DNA of 6,812 nt from Methanosarcina sp. (GTDB lineage Archaea; Halobacteriota; Methanosarcinia; Methanosarcinales; Methanosarcinaceae), in NCBI GenBank assembly GCA_013330315.1, contig DUIO01000125.1:10253-17064 (forward strand). Direction: 5' to 3'. Under the pieces are notes generated by a model. That model saw nothing but the letters and a program-made list of their open reading frames with translations, searched no databases and had not been told where the DNA came from. The translations under genes and the position numbers were made by a program. Below are positions 5,260 to 6,812 of this stretch, piece after piece. Position 1 is the stretch's first letter, and each line of letters starts with the position of its first letter.

Positions 5260-6221
5260 TCAAACCGCCTCCTTAGAATTGCTGCTAAGCAGAGCAGTAC
5301 TGTTGACAGGAACAGGCTGGACCCCGGAGCAGCACTTTCTTCGGCGTATGTTTCGTCAGGAGCCTTTTCATAATCGTCAACACTTTCAAATTCGCTGGTC
5401 TGAATCCTCTTTGTTTCCGTTGCAGTCTTATCTTTAATCTCTACTTCCGGACTGAGCTGGATATAACCCTCCCCGCGTCTCACAATAGTGTCATTGTTCC
5501 AGATCAGCACCTCAACTGCATAGTTATATTGATCCGGCATTGTAAGGTTAACACTCCGTATAACTGTTGCTTCGGGTTTAATTTCTCCTGTCTGGATCCA
5601 GACCTTATCTGCAAGAAGTCCCGCATCTATTTCTCGAACTTTGACCAGTGTACGAAAATCAGAACTGGTTTTTCGGCCCTCATTTGCTATGTAAATATCA
5701 CTCTCGATGAGGACTTTTCCGTCTTCAATTTTCTTTACCCTGAAGTCCATTTCGGAAATCTCAAGCCCTATGTCCTGCACATCAGCAGGTAAAAAATCAA
5801 GATTATAGACTTTTATTTCTCCGCTACTTTTCTGGGTTTCTCCTTCAAAAAGCACCGAACGTATATTATATCCTCCGGTCTTTGGCAGACTCAGGCTCTG
5901 ACTTACTGCTTTTGTTTCCCCTTTCTTCAGCACTCCGAGCTCTATTTTTTCCTGTACTTTAAGCAGCCCGCTCTCCCTGCTGTATACTTTCAGAAGGAGA
6001 GAGGTATTTTTCTCTGCATCTCCAAAGGATTTTTCTATGTATGTTGTAACATTGAGATCTACAAAAGAAGCTCCTGTATGGTCTGTTGAAATATCCATAT
6101 CCCTGATGTTGTAATAGCTCTCCTCTTCAAAACTCCGGATACAGCCGCTTCCGGACGTGAAAAGGAGAATGATAAATAAAAAAAATAATACCCGGATTAG
6201 TTTTATCCTCTCTTTATCCAA
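5256..6221 (-). CDS. Cell-surface lipoprotein with PGF-CTERM-like C-terminal tail, 321 aa
   Basis: The N-terminus has a basic patch (KERIKLIR), a hydrophobic core (VLFFLFIILLF) and a lipobox-like SGSG|C with Cys27, as in exported archaeal lipoproteins. Residues ~35-255 look like two beta-rich domains of similar style (DMDISTDHTGASFVDLNVT... and EISEMDFRVKKIEDGKVLIESDIYI...), perhaps a duplicated immunoglobulin-like fold; four N-x-S/T sites (in NVT, NTS, NLT, NDT) fit surface glycosylation. An acidic, Thr/Ser-rich linker leads to APGSS (about 298-302), a hydrophobic helix and RRRFE, much like the PGF-CTERM signal handled by archaeosortase, but with PGS for PGF. The start is TTG at 6221: a good Shine-Dalgarno (AAGGTGA) stands 6 nt upstream, and the first internal Met (residue 42) would lose the signal peptide. 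First gene of an operon with the 91-aa protein. Substrate or role unknown. Confidence 0.85.
   Translation of the reverse strand: MDKERIKLIRVLFFLFIILLFTSGSGCIRSFEEESYYNIRDMDISTDHTGASFVDLNVTTYIEKSFGDAEKNTSLLLKVYSRESGLLKVQEKIELGVLKKGETKAVSQSLSLPKTGGYNIRSVLFEGETQKSSGEIKVYNLDFLPADVQDIGLEISEMDFRVKKIEDGKVLIESDIYIANEGRKTSSDFRTLVKVREIDAGLLADKVWIQTGEIKPEATVIRSVNLTMPDQYNYAVEVLIWNNDTIVRRGEGYIQLSPEVEIKDKTATETKRIQTSEFESVDDYEKAPDETYAEESAAPGSSLFLSTVLLCLAAILRRRFE
5268..5274 (-). promoter_or_regulatory. Strong Shine-Dalgarno inside the lipoprotein gene, for the 91-aa gene
   Basis: AAGGAGG on the minus strand lies 8 nt before the ATG at 5259. The same bases are the AGG AGG codons for two of the three arginines at the end of the lipoprotein (RRRFE), so one stretch codes for the basic membrane-tail and drives the next gene. 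Confidence 0.75.
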
Positions 6222-6225
6222 GGAT

Positions 6226-6266
6226 TGTCACCTTCTTTATTAATTGTATTAAGAAGTATATGCTTT
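6226..6266 (-). promoter_or_regulatory. Leader of the lipoprotein gene: Shine-Dalgarno and a TATA candidate
   Basis: On the minus strand GAAGGTGA (about 6228-6235) is close to the ideal archaeal Shine-Dalgarno and fixes the TTG start. GCATATAC (about 6257-6264) is one TATA candidate but would start transcription almost on the Shine-Dalgarno; the box at 6325-6334, read on this strand as GAATATAAAC, would give a leader of about 80 nt and seems more suitable. Confidence 0.4.
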
Positions 6267-6324
6267 TTTCTTAGATGGACGGATTTCTCTTTATCCGGGA
6301 ATTATTGAATGAAAATTATTAATG

Positions 6325-6364
6325 TTTATATTCAAATATTCAGATATGGGCAAAATACATAGGA
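6325..6364 (+). promoter_or_regulatory. Putative promoter and ribosome binding site of the first usp remnant
   Basis: TTTATATT (6325-6332) is a TATA box whose expected start site is near 6353-6357. AGGA (6361-6364) lies 9 nt before the ATG at 6374. The same AT element reads as a TATA box on the other strand, so it may serve both divergent genes. Confidence 0.35.
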
Positions 6365-6373
6365 ATGGACCAT

Positions 6374-6548
6374 ATGGGACAAACTATATAGAAAAATTTT
6401 GCTTGAAACCGATGGCTCAGAAAGTGCCAGAAAAGCTGTAGATCCGCGGTTGAACTTGTCCGCCCGAATGGGGCAAAAATTTATGCTGTCAGCGATTGAC
6501 AGGTCAATTATTCTTCAGTCCCTGAAGAACAGGAGGAGAAGACTATGA
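6374..6548 (+). pseudogene. Universal stress protein (UspA family) remnant 1, frameshifted and truncated
   Basis: Joining three reading phases recovers the N-terminal half of a UspA-family protein: MGQTI from 6374, then YRKILLETDGSESARKAVD (6387-6443), then AVELVRPNGAKIYAVS (6446-6493), then IDRSIILQSLKN (from 6495). The first phase meets a TAG at 6389-6391 and the third a TGA at 6497-6499. Each break fits a small deletion: one base near 6389, one near 6443 (gat-ccgcgg where gat-gcc-gcg is expected), and two near 6494. The DGSESARKA segment is the start of the ATP-binding fold in active family members. The C-terminal half, with the G-x2-G-x9-G(S/T) motif, is missing; the last phase stops at 6546-6548, overlapping the next ATG. 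Sequencing error is the alternative, but three breaks plus loss of the second half favour decay. Confidence 0.75.
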
Positions 6549-6812
6549 AACGAAACCCTTACAGGAGAATTCTACTTGCAACAGCCGGCTCGGAAAACGC
6601 AAAAAGTGCAGCCTGCTCAGGGCTTGAAATTGCAAAGAGTGCCGGAGCTGAAGTTTATATCGTATATGTAGCCAGCATTTCCTGCTGTTCTCCTATTATG
6701 CCTTAAAATTATGACTTGGAGATTGGAAAAGCCGACATAGACCGGTTCCTGCTCGGAGGGTTACGGAAAAAGTTGTAAGGCATGCAAATGCTAAAGTGCT
6801 CGTCGTGCGCGG
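6545..6812 (+). pseudogene. Universal stress protein (UspA family) remnant 2, stop codon, internal deletion and frameshift
   Basis: The ATG at 6545 has a strong Shine-Dalgarno (AGGAGGAG, 6531-6538). It encodes YRRILLATAGSENAKSAA, then GLEIAKSAGAEVYIVYVAS, the first strand, helix and second strand of UspA, then SCCSPIMP and a TAA at 6704-6706 (53 aa). In the same phase past the stop comes EIGKADIDRFLLGG (6719-6760), part of the C-terminal nucleotide-binding region. A one-base shift at about 6758 is then needed to read VTEKVVRHANAKVLVVR (6760-6810), the classic family ending. The middle of the fold, about 50-60 residues, is absent. Asp of the usual ATDGS is Ala here (ATAGS). The 53-residue product could be translated but would not fold as a Usp domain. 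The family ending is reached just before the right edge. Confidence 0.75.

Noticed and set aside
5147..5792. Plus-strand open frames of 96 and 87 codons
   Set aside because: Antisense to the lipoprotein and 91-aa membrane protein genes, which have coherent signal, membrane and coupling features.
6389..6391. In-frame TAG in usp remnant 1 as a possible pyrrolysine codon
   Set aside because: Methanosarcina can decode TAG, but reading through gives a few residues and then TGA; the Usp sequence continues in another phase, so this is a frameshift.

Overview
The window looks like chromosomal DNA of a methanogenic archaeon of the Methanosarcina type. The coding capacity includes a YcaO/TfuA pair of the McrA-thioamidating kind. 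Gene starts carry archaeal TATA boxes and Shine-Dalgarno sequences, and the long AT-rich spacers between genes hold degenerate tandem repeats. The genus is inferred from protein flavour and architecture; no search was run.

Layout, left to right. (1) 1-1349, minus strand: the N-terminal part of a CopB-type (CPH motif) copper P1B-ATPase with a very His-rich, repeat-built N-terminus; its C-terminal half lies beyond the left edge. (2) 1350-1689: AT-rich spacer with the copB promoter, a 13-bp palindrome and one weak hairpin. (3) 1690-1926, minus: a 78-aa two-CxxC zinc-ribbon-like protein, with palindromes on both sides of its TATA box. (4) 1927-2395: spacer with two tandem-repeat patches (8 bp and 15 bp) and a hairpin after the next gene. 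(5) 2396-2623, minus: a 75-aa DUF2892/YgaP-like membrane protein. (6) 2624-2827: divergent promoter region. (7) 2828-4813, plus: the ycaO-tfuA operon, the best understood part of the window. (8) 4814-4983: a perfect 9-bp hairpin over the tfuA stop, then an array of about 11-bp T-rich repeats. (9) 4984-6221, minus: a two-gene operon made of a TTG-started cell-surface lipoprotein with a PGF-CTERM-like tail and a small two-helix membrane protein, coupled by an ATGA overlap. (10) 6222-6812, plus: a divergent promoter followed by two decayed universal stress protein (UspA family) genes in tandem.

How the genes work together. YcaO (ATP-dependent amide activation) and TfuA (its partner) are, in Methanosarcina, responsible for the thioglycine in the McrA subunit of methyl-coenzyme M reductase; no RiPP precursor or other RiPP enzyme is seen nearby, which agrees with a housekeeping role. 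CopB would export copper. The lipoprotein and the 91-aa membrane protein are translationally coupled and probably act together at the membrane; their role is unknown. The two usp remnants are not functional as read. No mobile element, CRISPR array, tRNA or rRNA was recognised.
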